Shown here piece by piece: positions 55,810 through 64,000 of a stretch of 64,000 bases of DNA. The first letter of the stretch is position 1, and each line of letters begins with the position of its first letter. The translations under genes and the position numbers were made by a program. Source of the DNA: Streptomyces sp. NBC_00162 (lineage in GTDB: Bacteria; Actinomycetota; Actinomycetes; Streptomycetales; Streptomycetaceae); contig NZ_CP102509.1 in assembly GCF_024611995.1 (NCBI RefSeq), forward strand, positions 6,262,001 to 6,326,000, given 5' to 3'. Under the pieces are notes generated by a model. The model was not told the origin of the DNA. It made no database searches and saw only the letters and a program-made list of their open reading frames with translations.

Positions 55810-55973
55810 GTGCGCTGGTGCACTGGTGCGTTGTCGTGTGTGAAGAGCCTTTCCCCGGGCCGGGGTGTCGGGCGACGGATTGCGGCACATTCGGGACACT
55901 GGAATGGCCGTACGTGCTGTCACCTGGGGGAACACCCCCTGCATGGAACGGAGTCGCGGGACGGGGGAACACC

Positions 55974-57143
55974 GTGGGCGAGGCGGAACGGTCGGGCGAG
56001 ACGGAGACGTTCGCACGGCTGATGCGGGAGCTGAAGGAACGCGCCGGGCTGAGTTACGGGGTGCTGGCGCGCAAACTGCACACGAGTACGTCGACCCTGC
56101 ACCGGTACTGCAACGGGGAGGCTGTCCCGACGGAGTTCGCGGCGGTGGACCGCTTCGCGCGGGTCTGCGGGGCCTCGCCGGGGGAGGCGGTGGAGCTGCA
56201 CCGGGCGTGGCTGCTGGCGGACGCGCGCAGGCGGGCGGCGGCGCGGACGTCGGAGCTGGTGCCGGTGCCGGTCCCGGTACCGGAATCAGAGCCGGGGCCT
56301 GGGCCGGAGCCGGTCGCCGTACGGCTGCCCTGGTACCGGCGGCGGGCGGCCGCCGTCCTCGCCGCCGGGGTGACGGCGGGCGCCGTGGCCGTGGCGGTGC
56401 TGGCGGCGTCCCTGCCGGAACGCGGGTCGCCACCGGGCGCGGGTGCGGGCCCGCGCGCGGGGGCCGTCGGGACCGCCACCCCCACCGCGCCGGCCTCCTC
56501 CCCTTCCCCGGTGCCCTCGCCGACGCCGACGGCGGTTCCGCTCAAGGCGGCGGTGCGCTCGCACGTGTGGGCCTTCGGCTGTGATCACGCCTATCTGGCC
56601 GAGCCGGGGCCCGGGTCGGTCCCCCCGCCGCCCATGGAGGCGGACGCGCCTGCCTGGGCCTCGGCGCAGCGCGCCGTGCACGCCGGGACGCAGATCGTGG
56701 AGATCACCCTGCACGGCACGGGCACCGGCGGCGTCGTCCTGGAGGACCTGGAGGTACGGGTGGCCGCGCGGCGCACCCCGCCGGCCTGGAACGTCTACCA
56801 GATGTCCCAGGGCTGCGGCGGGGCGCTCACCCCGGCGGCCTTCGCCGTGAACCTGGACGCGCCGCGTCCCCTGGTCCGGCCCGTCGCCGGCAACGACACC
56901 GGGAGCGCCGTCCCGGCCCCCGCCTTTCCGCTGCGCGTCTCGGCGTCCGAGCCGGTCGTCCTGCGCGTGGAAGCCGTCACCACGGGGTGCGACTGCGACT
57001 GGTCCCTGGACCTGCGCTGGACCGCTCCGTCCGGCTCCGGCACCCTGCGCATCGACGACCACGGACGGCCGCTGCGCACCAGCGCGGCCACGGGGCGTCC
57101 CGTGTACGGCTACGCCATGGAACAGGGCCGCTGGGCACGCTGA
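55974..57143 (+). CDS. membrane-anchored XRE-type regulator with extracytoplasmic domain
   Basis: A 389-residue protein. Residues 8-75 are an HTH_31/XRE domain (FARLMRELKERAGLSYGVLARKLHTSTSTLHRYCNGEAVPTEF), then a Pro/Val/Glu linker, a single membrane helix (AAAVLAAGVTAGAVAVAVLAASL, about 121-143), a Pro/Ser/Thr stalk and a ~190-residue outer domain with four cysteines (FGCDH, QGCGG, GCDCDW). It could carry an outside signal to DNA-binding helices inside. GGGGGA precedes GTG 55974. Divergent from the secreted-protein gene, which may be its target or partner. Confidence 0.85.
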   Translation: MGEAERSGETETFARLMRELKERAGLSYGVLARKLHTSTSTLHRYCNGEAVPTEFAAVDRFARVCGASPGEAVELHRAWLLADARRRAAARTSELVPVPVPVPESEPGPGPEPVAVRLPWYRRRAAAVLAAGVTAGAVAVAVLAASLPERGSPPGAGAGPRAGAVGTATPTAPASSPSPVPSPTPTAVPLKAAVRSHVWAFGCDHAYLAEPGPGSVPPPPMEADAPAWASAQRAVHAGTQIVEITLHGTGTGGVVLEDLEVRVAARRTPPAWNVYQMSQGCGGALTPAAFAVNLDAPRPLVRPVAGNDTGSAVPAPAFPLRVSASEPVVLRVEAVTTGCDCDWSLDLRWTAPSGSGTLRIDDHGRPLRTSAATGRPVYGYAMEQGRWAR

Positions 57144-57239
57144 CCCGACGGGGCGTATGCCCAGGTCAGCAGTGTTGTCAGTCGCCGCACCTAGACTCGG
57201 TGGACAGGACATCCGTACCGACCGGGGAGGGGCCACGCC

Positions 57240-60047
57240 ATGACAACGCGCGCACTGCTGCGCCACGCGGCCGTCTTCCTGCCCGCCGCGGTCCCCCGCG
57301 AGGGGCGCGTCGTGTTCTGGGCGCCCGACGGGGACGCCCTGCCCGAGGCGGGTACGGCGACGACGCTCACCGTGGTCCGTCCGCACGGCGACGGGGTCCG
57401 CAGCCGGACCGTGCCCGCCGTGGCCCTCTCCGTCACCGCCGCGCTGCCCCTGCTAGCCCAGGCGCCCCGCAGCCCCGCCGCACACCCCGCCACCCGCGCC
57501 TGGGGAACCGCCGCCACGCAGGCGCTCACGCTCGTCGCCCGCGGCCGGCTGCTCCCCGGGCTCACCCCCGAGGGCGTCGACGCCTGGCGCGCCGGCCCGC
57601 TCGACGCCCCCGACGTCGACCACCTGCGCGCGGTCGCCGCCGCCCTCCCGTACGAGGGGTACGCGACCCCCCTCGCCGGCCGCCGCCCGCTGCACCTGCC
57701 CGAACCGGAGGCGCTGGTCCGCGCCTTCCTCGACGCCGTCGCCGACAGCCTGCCCCGCACCCCGGCCGCGGCCGTGGCCGCCGGAGGGCCGTTCGCCGCC
57801 CGGGAGCCGCAGCACGTGCCCGGGATACAGGACTGGGCCGCGCAGGTCGCGGCCGGAGCGGACACCGGTGTCGGGATCTCGCTCCGCCTCGACCTGTCCG
57901 CCTTCCACCTCTTCGACGAGGCCGAAGCCGATGACGTGCGGCGTGCCGGAGCCGCCGTGGTCCAGGTGCACAGCCTGGCCGACCCGACGCTGGTCACCGA
58001 TGCCGGCCACTTGTGGGCGGGTACGGCGGCCGCCGGGTTCGGCCCCCGGGCGCGGATCGACGCCGTGCTCGCGCTGCGCCGGGCCGCGCGGGTGTGGCCG
58101 CCGCTGCTGCGCCTGCTCGACCAGCCGGTGCCCGACGCGCTGGCCCTGTCGGATCCGGAGCTCGAAGACCTGCTGGGCACCGCCGCGAACCGGCTGGCGG
58201 CCGCCGGAGTCCTGGTCCACTGGCCGCGCGAGTTGGCCCGTACGCTGTCCGCGACCGCCGTCGTACGGTCCACGGCGCCCGGATCCGCCACCGACGGCAC
58301 CGCCTTCTTCGACGCCGAGCACCTCTTCGCCTTCTCCTGGGAGCTGGCGCTGGGCGGCGACCGGCTCACCCCGGGGGAGATGGACGCCCTCGCGCAGGCC
58401 CACCGGCCGGTGGTGCGGCTGCGGGACCAGTGGGTGCGGGTGGATCCGGAGCTGGTGCGCAAGGCGCGCAAGCGGGAGCTCGGCCTGCTGGACCCGGTGG
58501 ACGCGCTGGCCACCGTACTGTCGGGGACGGCCGAGGTCGACGGGGAGCCGGTCGAGGCGGTTGCGGTGGGGGCGCTGGCCGCCCTGCGGGAGCGGCTGAC
58601 GGGGGAGTTGGCCCCGCTGCCGCAGCCGGCCGCGCTCAAGGCCACCCTGCGCGACTACCAGGCCCGCGGCCTGGCCTGGCTGGACCTGATGACCTCCCTC
58701 GGCCTCGGCGGCTGCCTCGCCGACGACATGGGCCTGGGCAAGACCGTCACCCTGATCGCCCTGCACCTGCACCGCGACCGCCCCGAGCCGACGCTCGTCG
58801 TGTGTCCCGCGTCCCTGCTGGGCAACTGGCAGCGGGAGATCGAGAAGTTCGCCCCCGGCACGCCCGTGCGCCGCTTCCACGGCGGCAGCCGCAACCTCGC
58901 GGACCTCGCCGGGGGCTTCGTCCTCACCACGTACGGGACGATGCGCGCCAGCGCCCCCCTGCTCGCCGGGCAGAGCTGGGGCATGGTCGTCGCCGATGAG
59001 GCGCAGCACGTCAAGAACCCGCATTCGGCGACCGCCAAGGCGCTGCGCACGGTCCCGGCGCCGGCCCGGGTGGCGCTGACCGGCACTCCGGTGGAGAACA
59101 ACCTCTCCGAGCTGTGGGCGCTGCTCGACTGGACCACGCCGGGGCTGCTCGGTCCGCTCACCGCCTTCCGGGCCCGCCATGCCCGTCCGGTGGAGCACCA
59201 GCAGGAGGAGGACGGCGGCAACGAGGCGGCGGTGGCCCGACTCTCGGCGCTCGTCCGCCCGTTCCTGCTGCGCCGAAAGAAGTCCGACCCCGGTATCGCG
59301 CCCGAGCTGCCGCCGAAGACGGAAACCGACCATCCGGTCTCGCTGACCCGGGAGCAGGCCTCGCTGTACCAGGCCGCGGTGGACGAGGCGATGGCCGTCA
59401 TCGAGTCGAGCGAGGGCATCGAAAGACGCGGCATGATCATGAAGCTGCTGGCCTCGCTCAAGCAGATCTGCAACCACCCGGCGCAGTACCTGAAGGAGGC
59501 GGAGCCCCGGATCCCGCACCGCTCGGGCAAGCTGGCGCTGCTGGACGAGCTGCTGGACACGATCCTGGCCGAGGACGGATCGGTGCTGGTCTTCACCCAG
59601 TACGTGACGATGGCCCGGCTCATCGAGCGGCACCTCGCGGCCCGGGGGATCTCCCACCAGCTGCTGCACGGCGGTACGCCGGTGGCGCGCCGCGAGGAGC
59701 TCGTCGACCGTTTCCAGGCGGGCGAAGTCCCGGTCTTCCTCCTGTCCTTGAAGGCGGCGGGCACCGGGCTGAACCTCACCCGGGCCGGCCATGTCATCCA
59801 CTTCGACCGCTGGTGGAACCCGGCCGTCGAGGAGCAGGCCACCGACCGCGCCTACCGGATCGGGCAGACCCAGCCCGTGCAGGTGCACCGGATCATCGCC
59901 GAAGGCACCGTGGAGGACCGGATCGCCGAGATGCTGGAGGCGAAGCGGGCGCTGGCCGATGCCGTCCTCGGCTCCGGCGAGTCGGCGCTGACCGAGCTGA
60001 CCGACCGGGAACTGGCCGACCTCGTCTCCCTGCGGAGGCCCGCATGA
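57240..60047 (+). CDS. SNF2/Rad54-family DEAD/DEAH-box helicase
   Basis: A 935-residue double-stranded-DNA translocase. A ~440-residue N-terminal region has no clear motif. The SNF2 core has LADDMGLGKTVTLIAL (Walker A near 495-505), VVADEAQHVKNPHSATAKALR (DEAQ near 585), LTGTPVENNLSELW, VFTQYVTMARL, LHGGTPVARREELVDRFQ and ATDRAYRIGQTQPVQVHRII. It moves on DNA and remodels bound proteins. The stop overlaps the SWIM-protein start by ATGA, and the pair is a recurrent unit in actinobacteria. GGGGAGGGG precedes the ATG. Confidence 0.92.
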   Translation: MTTRALLRHAAVFLPAAVPREGRVVFWAPDGDALPEAGTATTLTVVRPHGDGVRSRTVPAVALSVTAALPLLAQAPRSPAAHPATRAWGTAATQALTLVARGRLLPGLTPEGVDAWRAGPLDAPDVDHLRAVAAALPYEGYATPLAGRRPLHLPEPEALVRAFLDAVADSLPRTPAAAVAAGGPFAAREPQHVPGIQDWAAQVAAGADTGVGISLRLDLSAFHLFDEAEADDVRRAGAAVVQVHSLADPTLVTDAGHLWAGTAAAGFGPRARIDAVLALRRAARVWPPLLRLLDQPVPDALALSDPELEDLLGTAANRLAAAGVLVHWPRELARTLSATAVVRSTAPGSATDGTAFFDAEHLFAFSWELALGGDRLTPGEMDALAQAHRPVVRLRDQWVRVDPELVRKARKRELGLLDPVDALATVLSGTAEVDGEPVEAVAVGALAALRERLTGELAPLPQPAALKATLRDYQARGLAWLDLMTSLGLGGCLADDMGLGKTVTLIALHLHRDRPEPTLVVCPASLLGNWQREIEKFAPGTPVRRFHGGSRNLADLAGGFVLTTYGTMRASAPLLAGQSWGMVVADEAQHVKNPHSATAKALRTVPAPARVALTGTPVENNLSELWALLDWTTPGLLGPLTAFRARHARPVEHQQEEDGGNEAAVARLSALVRPFLLRRKKSDPGIAPELPPKTETDHPVSLTREQASLYQAAVDEAMAVIESSEGIERRGMIMKLLASLKQICNHPAQYLKEAEPRIPHRSGKLALLDELLDTILAEDGSVLVFTQYVTMARLIERHLAARGISHQLLHGGTPVARREELVDRFQAGEVPVFLLSLKAAGTGLNLTRAGHVIHFDRWWNPAVEEQATDRAYRIGQTQPVQVHRIIAEGTVEDRIAEMLEAKRALADAVLGSGESALTELTDRELADLVSLRRPA

Positions 60048-61315
60048 TCACCGCGCGCGACGACCGCCGACGCACCTTCGAGACCGTGCCCGCCGGGGCG
60101 CAGGCGGTGAGCTGGTGGGGCCGGGCCTGGGTATCGGCGCTGGAGGAGGTCTCCCGCGACCCGGCCCGGCTGGCCCGGGGCCGTATGTACGCCGCCGAAG
60201 GCCACGTCGACGCGGTCACCATCACGCCGGGCCGGATCGTGGCGTACGTACGGGGCAGCCGGGCGCGCCCGTACCGCACCGAGCTGGTCCTGCCCGCCTT
60301 CGCGGACGCGGAGTGGGACGAACTGCTGGAGGCGGTCGCGGCCGATCCCGCGGCGCTCGCCGCCCTGCTGGAGCGGGAGGTCCCGCAGTCGCTCGCGGGG
60401 ACGGTCCTGCCCGGCGCGGGCGAGCTCCTTCCCCGCTGCTCCTGCCCGGACGTCGCGCGTCCGCCGTGCAAGCACGCGGCGGCACTCTGCTACCGGGCGG
60501 CCCGGCTGCTCGACGAGGACCCCTTCGTCCTGCTGCTCCTGCGCGGCCGCGGCGAGCGGGAGCTCCTCGACGAGCTGACCCGGCGCAACGCGGCCCACGC
60601 CGCGCGTGAACAGCCCGACAAGGCACCCGACTTCCCCGGTGTCCCGGCCCGCGCAGCCCTCGCCCGCACCGTTCTGCCGCCGCTGCCGGCGCCGCTTCCC
60701 GCACCCGCGGCCGTGGGTCTGCCGCCCGCGTACCCGGCCGATCCGGCGGCCCCGGACCCGCTGGCCCTGGACCAGCTCGCCTCCGACGCCGCCGTCCGCG
60801 CCCTGGCCGTGCTCACCACCGCCGAGGACCCGATCGCCGGTCTCAGCCTCTGGCAGGACGCCGTCCGGCTGGCCTCCGCGCACCCCACGGCCGGGCTCAC
60901 CGGCGCCGCCCGCACCCTCTACCGGGACCTGGCCCGCGCGACCGGCCGCACCACCACCGACCTCGCCCGGGCCGCCGCGGCCTGGCGGCAGGGCGGCCGC
61001 CCCGCCCTCGCCGCCCTCGAAGAGCCCTGGGACCCGCCGGCCGGCCCCTTCGACCGCGCCCGCCCGGCGCTCCTCGCCGCCGCCCAGGTTTCCTTCCGCC
61101 CCGACCGCAACCGCCTCACGTCCGGCACCAGCCAGCTCCGCCTCGGCCGCGACGGCCTCTGGTACGCCTACGAGTCCCGCCCGGACGACACCGACTGGTG
61201 GCCCACGGGCAGCCCCTCCCCGGACCCGGTCACGGCGCTCACGCGGCGTGGCCAGAGCCCCGCCCACGGCGGCGACGGAAGGTTCAGCGCGTCACTTCGC
61301 GAGCCCAACTGCTGA
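60044..61315 (+). CDS. SWIM zinc-finger protein, partner of the SNF2 protein
   Basis: A 423-residue protein. The SWIM motif CSCPDVARPPCKHAAALCY is near 131-150 (CxC...CxH), expected to bind zinc and DNA or protein. The N-terminal ~110 residues begin FETVPAGAQAVSWWGRAWVSALEEVSRDPARLARGRMYA, the SWIM-associated domain; the C-terminal 250 are Ala/Pro-rich with helical segments. Its ATG overlaps the SNF2 stop, so the two are made together. The 3' end overlaps the convergent HAD gene by 32 bases. Confidence 0.9.
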   Translation: MITARDDRRRTFETVPAGAQAVSWWGRAWVSALEEVSRDPARLARGRMYAAEGHVDAVTITPGRIVAYVRGSRARPYRTELVLPAFADAEWDELLEAVAADPAALAALLEREVPQSLAGTVLPGAGELLPRCSCPDVARPPCKHAAALCYRAARLLDEDPFVLLLLRGRGERELLDELTRRNAAHAAREQPDKAPDFPGVPARAALARTVLPPLPAPLPAPAAVGLPPAYPADPAAPDPLALDQLASDAAVRALAVLTTAEDPIAGLSLWQDAVRLASAHPTAGLTGAARTLYRDLARATGRTTTDLARAAAAWRQGGRPALAALEEPWDPPAGPFDRARPALLAAAQVSFRPDRNRLTSGTSQLRLGRDGLWYAYESRPDDTDWWPTGSPSPDPVTALTRRGQSPAHGGDGRFSASLREPNC

Positions 61316-61823
61316 GGGTGGTGAAGTCGCGGTCGCGGAGGCCGTGGCGGGGGTGGATGCGCAGGAGGAGTGCCGGGGACGGGTGATGGGCGGCCACCCA
61401 CGCGCGGTCGCGGGGGTTGATCATGTCGTCGACCCAGGCGAAGGGGCGGCCCGCCGCCCAGTCGACGAGGGGGCGGGTCTTCCACGACAGGCCGTCCGGG
61501 TCGTCGGCGAAAAGTTCCGGCCACTCGATGACAGGGAGATCACCGGGAAGTCCGATGTGCGGGGCGATCATCGTGTTGGCCTGGTGCGTCCAGGCGGTGG
61601 CCCACGTGAGTTCGAAGGGCAGGGCCAGCAACCGCCCACCGTGGGAGGGGTGGAGGCGGACCCGCGCGCCGCGCCGGGCGCGGCGGGACTCCGGGTCGCG
61701 GTAGGCGAGCCAGACGTCCGGACGCATCCGGTGGCTCCGGTACCCGCGCAGGCCCGCGAAGCGGGACCGGAAGGGGTTGAGAGGGCCGTCCACGTCGAGG
61801 AGGAGCAGCGGGCGATCAGTCAT
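61284..61823 (-). CDS. HAD-like hydrolase domain protein
   Basis: A 179-residue protein. MTDRPLLLLDVDGPLNPF has a HAD-type DxDG motif, FAWVDDMINPRDRAW supplies the motif IV-like Asp pair, and LPFELTWATAWTHQAN a motif II-like region. This fits the small HAD-like proteins often labelled secreted or hypothetical; no signal peptide is seen. Substrate unknown. ATG 61823 is taken because the motif lies at the usual distance. Its 3' end overlaps the SWIM gene. Confidence 0.78.
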   Translation of the reverse strand: MTDRPLLLLDVDGPLNPFRSRFAGLRGYRSHRMRPDVWLAYRDPESRRARRGARVRLHPSHGGRLLALPFELTWATAWTHQANTMIAPHIGLPGDLPVIEWPELFADDPDGLSWKTRPLVDWAAGRPFAWVDDMINPRDRAWVAAHHPSPALLLRIHPRHGLRDRDFTTLSSWAREVTR

Positions 61824-61949
61824 GAAGTACGCACTACCCAGTACACGATGGAGTGAAATGCCCACCGGCTCTATAACCCGAATGGGTTCAGAGCGTTGTT
61901 CCGGTGCGGGAAGAACACCCGCGGACTTCTCCGGAAGGCAGGGAAACTG

Positions 61950-62630
61950 ATGCGTCACAGTCGTCGGAATGGCTTGATCGCGGCGGTGGTTGCGGGAGGT
62001 GGGCTGGCGGTCGCGGGTGCGGGCGGACTCGCCTACGCCGACGCGGACGCGGCTGGGCGGACCGAGCGCTCGCCGGGGCTGCTCTCCGGGAACCTGGCGC
62101 AGCTGCCGGTGCACGTTCCGGTGAACGTGTGCGGGAACACCGTGAGCGTGGTCGGTGTGCTCAACTCGGCCGCCGGGAACCGCTGTGTCAACAAGGACCA
62201 TCCGGAGCCGAGGCCCTCGCACCCGTCGAAACAGGGCGCGGGCAACGGCGGCGGAGCCGTCGCCGATGGGCGCGGAAAGGATTCGCCGGGAGTGTTGTCC
62301 GGCAACGGACTCCAGCTCCCGGTCGACCTGCCCCTGAACCTCAGCGGCAACGCGGTGAGCGTCGTCGGCGTCGGCAACAGCTCCACCGGCAACACCTCCG
62401 TCAACGGCGAGGTGCCCAGCGGCGGCAAGCCCGTCCAGCCGCCCGCCGTCCAGCCGCCCGCCGTCCAGCCGCCCGCCGCCGAGCGGCCGGTGACCCCGCC
62501 CGCGCCGCCGCGGCACACCGAGGCTCTGGCCCACACCGGCGCCGACGCCGTGGGCTACCTGCTGCCGGGCGGCGGAGCGCTCCTCCTCGGCGGGGTGCTC
62601 CTCTACCGCCGCTTCGGACTCGCCCGCTAG
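61950..62630 (+). CDS. long chaplin with two chaplin domains and LAHTG sorting signal
   Basis: A 226-residue exported surface protein. After a signal peptide (about 1-31) come two chaplin domains: SPGLLSGNLAQLPVHVPVNVCGNTVSVVGVLNS...GNRC at about 40-80, and SPGVLSGNGLQLPVDLPLNLSGNAVSVVGVGNS... at about 110-150. A VQPPA repeat linker leads to LAHTG, a hydrophobic helix and RRFGLAR, a sortase E-type wall anchor. Chaplins coat aerial hyphae with amyloid-like hydrophobic fibres. The second domain has Ser in place of both conserved cysteines. GGAAGGCAGGG precedes ATG 61950. Confidence 0.93.
   Translation: MRHSRRNGLIAAVVAGGGLAVAGAGGLAYADADAAGRTERSPGLLSGNLAQLPVHVPVNVCGNTVSVVGVLNSAAGNRCVNKDHPEPRPSHPSKQGAGNGGGAVADGRGKDSPGVLSGNGLQLPVDLPLNLSGNAVSVVGVGNSSTGNTSVNGEVPSGGKPVQPPAVQPPAVQPPAAERPVTPPAPPRHTEALAHTGADAVGYLLPGGGALLLGGVLLYRRFGLAR
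62430..62474 (+). repeat. three 15-bp repeats in the chaplin linker
   Basis: GTCCAGCCGCCCGCC occurs three times in a row, encoding VQPPA each time, between the second chaplin domain and the sorting signal. Confidence 0.9.
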
Positions 62631-63292
62631 GTCAGGGCGGGCGGTACGGGGCGCCAGCCGTCCAGGATGGCGTCGATCCGTGCGGCCAGCCGGGCCCGGG
62701 CCGCGAAGCGCGGGATTCCCGCCATCAGCAGGGCGTCGTACTCGGTGTCGGTGTGCCGTACGGCCGCGCGAACCGCGTACGAGACCGCGAGTTCGTCCAG
62801 GGCCCGGCCGGCCGCACTGCGGCCCACCCGGCCGCTGCCGCGCACCGAGGCGTGCGTGGCGATGGCCACGGCCCGGTCGGCCGGGCAGCCGGGGAACAGC
62901 CGGACTATCTCGGCGGCGAAGGCCGCCGTGAACCGGGTGTCCTCGGCGGCACGACGCAGCCGGTCGCGCTCCCGGCGCCTGGCCCGCGCCTCGGCGTCCG
63001 CCAGACAGGCACGCTCGGCGCGGGCCAGGGCGGCGTCCTCGACGAGGAGTCCCTGGCGCTCGTAGCGGCGGCGGCGCCTGTTGAAGCGGACGACCACGGC
63101 GGAGAGCGAACTCGCCTCGCGAGAGCGGCGGGTGAGCGCCGCGTCCCCGCGCGGGAGGTAGACCAGGTGCCCGAGATCGGCGCAGTCCAGGCAGCGCGGC
63201 ACGCCCGCCTCGCGCACGAGGTGCCGGAGCGGGCCCCGCCGGCACTCCGCGCAGTGGATCTGCTTCCCGGACTCGAACACCACCAGGCTCAT
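62627..63292 (-). CDS. DUF2293 domain protein
   Basis: A 221-residue protein. An N-terminal zinc-ribbon-like part (HCAECRRGPLRHLVREAGVPRCLDCADL, two CxxC pairs) is followed by a very basic helix rich in Arg (RFNRRRRRYERQGLL...) and the C-terminal DUF2293 domain (YDALLMAGIPRFAARARLAARIDAILDGWR). It probably binds nucleic acid; function unknown. ATG 63292 begins MSLVVFESGKQI; a longer frame from 63322 is less likely. Its stop overlaps the chaplin stop within CTAG. Confidence 0.85.
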   Translation of the reverse strand: MSLVVFESGKQIHCAECRRGPLRHLVREAGVPRCLDCADLGHLVYLPRGDAALTRRSREASSLSAVVVRFNRRRRRYERQGLLVEDAALARAERACLADAEARARRRERDRLRRAAEDTRFTAAFAAEIVRLFPGCPADRAVAIATHASVRGSGRVGRSAAGRALDELAVSYAVRAAVRHTDTEYDALLMAGIPRFAARARLAARIDAILDGWRPVPPALT

Positions 63293-63430
63293 ACAGGGGT
63301 GATACCGCTGAAGGGGCCTCATATCACCTGATGAAGAGCGGCGGTTGATGTTCCACCAACACTTCCTCCTTGTCGTGCAGTGCTTCTACCGTGAGCGCGT
63401 GGACGGCGGCCGGTCTACCGAGGAGGGCAC

Positions 63431-63799
63431 ATGGGCGGGCAGCAGGTGACGGCACGGCCGGCAAGGGCACGCATCCCCGCGGCCCCGGCGGGCCGGGAGA
63501 TCGTCATACCTCCGGGCGGTTGCACCGGCTGGCACTACCACCGGGTGCGGCTGAACGCCGTCGTCCTCGCCGGAACCCTGACCCGGGTCCTGCACGACCG
63601 CACCGTCGAGGTGCACCGGGCAGGGACCACCTTCGTGGAGCCCGCGGGCATCGGGCACATCCACCTGGGCCACAACCTCGGCAGCGACCCGGTCGTGCTA
63701 CACGTGACCCCGGCGCTCCCCCCGGGAACCCCCTTCGCGATACCCACCCCCAGCCCGCCCGGTGTCACACCGGCCGTCTGCCGGGAGCACGCCGCGTGA
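63431..63799 (+). CDS. small cupin-domain protein
   Basis: A 122-residue single cupin. The first motif is PGGCTGWHYHRVRLNAVVLAGTL (His-x-His for metal), and the second is EPAGIGHIHLGHNLGSDP. It may bind a metal ion and a small ligand, or act as a sensor or isomerase; cupins this small cannot be assigned from sequence. GAGGAGGGCAC precedes the ATG. It stands alone between a divergent DUF2293 gene and a convergent partial gene. Confidence 0.83.
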   Translation: MGGQQVTARPARARIPAAPAGREIVIPPGGCTGWHYHRVRLNAVVLAGTLTRVLHDRTVEVHRAGTTFVEPAGIGHIHLGHNLGSDPVVLHVTPALPPGTPFAIPTPSPPGVTPAVCREHAA

Positions 63800-63824
63800 A
63801 CGGGCCCCGCCGCGGGCGGCGGGC

Positions 63825-64000
63825 TCACACCAGTCGGCGTATCTCCCCGCGCACCCGGTAGAAGCCGCTCGAGGCCGCGTGCAGTCCGTCCACCACGTAC
63901 CGGGCGCCGGGCTCCCGTATCCCGCGCGGGAACTGCACGTTCCAGGAGGGCTCGAAGCCGCCCGAGACCACCTGCACCCGCATCCGGCCGCCCTGCTGGA
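63825..64000 (-). CDS. partial gene cut by the window end, C-terminal fragment
   Basis: The last ~57 residues of a minus-strand protein: [20 protein letters not shown], then [20 protein letters not shown], then [17 protein letters not shown] and a TGA stop. The frame is open to the window edge and uses typical Streptomyces codons. The [21 protein letters not shown] pattern suggests a beta-rich domain, possibly of the molybdate-metabolism-regulator (WGR-like) type, but I am not confident. Confidence 0.6.
   Translation of the reverse strand, partial: QQGGRMRVQVVSGGFEPSWNVQFPRGIREPGARYVVDGLHAASSGFYRVRGEIRRLV

Noticed and set aside
57240..61315. Anti-phage defence island around the SNF2 gene
   Set aside because: No methyltransferase, nuclease or other defence component is adjacent; neighbours are a chaplin, a HAD-like protein and housekeeping genes.

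Overview
The window is a piece of a Streptomyces-type chromosome core. The DNA is GC-rich, almost every codon ends in G or C, GTG and TTG starts are common, and neighbouring genes often share 4-bp start/stop overlaps. The gene content points the same way: a long chaplin with an LAHTG sorting signal, an S. griseus-type trypsin, a PdtaR-type ANTAR regulator, an SPW_0924-type micropeptide, DUF3068 and DUF6343 proteins, and the order pyk - tRNA - ANTAR regulator - SGNH hydrolase - branched-chain amino acid ABC operon - polA - rpsA - coaE. No insertion sequence, prophage, CRISPR array or classical biosynthetic megacluster was seen.

Region 1 (0-10.1 kb) is a steroid C/D-ring (HIP) degradation module like the mycobacterial KstR2 regulon: a TetR regulator and FadA6-like thiolase on the left, then ipdC, ipdB, ipdA and echA20 on the minus strand, divergent from two short-chain dehydrogenases. 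A 20-bp near-palindrome sits in the divergent promoter. A cold-shock protein, a DEAD-box helicase and a secreted tyrosine phosphatase lie inside the module. Region 2 (10.1-19.97 kb) has a MarR-controlled MFS exporter with two matched operators, a secreted HAD phosphatase, an HExxH protein, a secreted trypsin, a NarL-type two-component system, chorismate mutase and aminopeptidase N. Region 3 (20-23 kb) is a two-gene unit, a PLP decarboxylase and an N-hydroxylase, without the later desferrioxamine genes and behind a dispersed repeat. Region 4 (23-31 kb) has a Tat-exported 5'-nucleotidase, a SIMPL protein, pyruvate kinase, an EF-hand protein, a winged-helix regulator, an HTH-LAGLIDADG protein with two TTA codons, a class-I-shaped tRNA with a CAA anticodon, the ANTAR regulator and an SGNH hydrolase.

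Region 5 (31-37 kb) is a complete branched-chain amino acid importer operon whose genes are chained by GTGA overlaps, with a hairpin between the binding-protein gene and the permeases. Region 6 (37-50.6 kb) has a lipoprotein, a thioesterase, a YdeP/FdhF-like molybdoprotein, DNA polymerase I, a membrane protein, a lytic transglycosylase, a micropeptide plus DUF3068 pair, an HrpB helicase that carries an in-frame dispersed inverted repeat, and a methyltransferase. Region 7 (50.6-64 kb) has rpsA with a canonical promoter and a structured leader, a PAC2-family protein, coaE, a TPR protein, small and secreted proteins, a membrane-anchored XRE regulator, a SNF2/SWIM gene pair, a HAD-like protein, the chaplin, a DUF2293 protein, a cupin and a gene cut by the window end.

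The signals most worth following are the tRNA/LAGLIDADG neighbourhood at 28-29 kb, the dispersed repeat inside hrpB, the rpsA and csp leaders, and the isolated decarboxylase/N-hydroxylase pair. All family assignments come from reading motifs and gene order; no database search was run.
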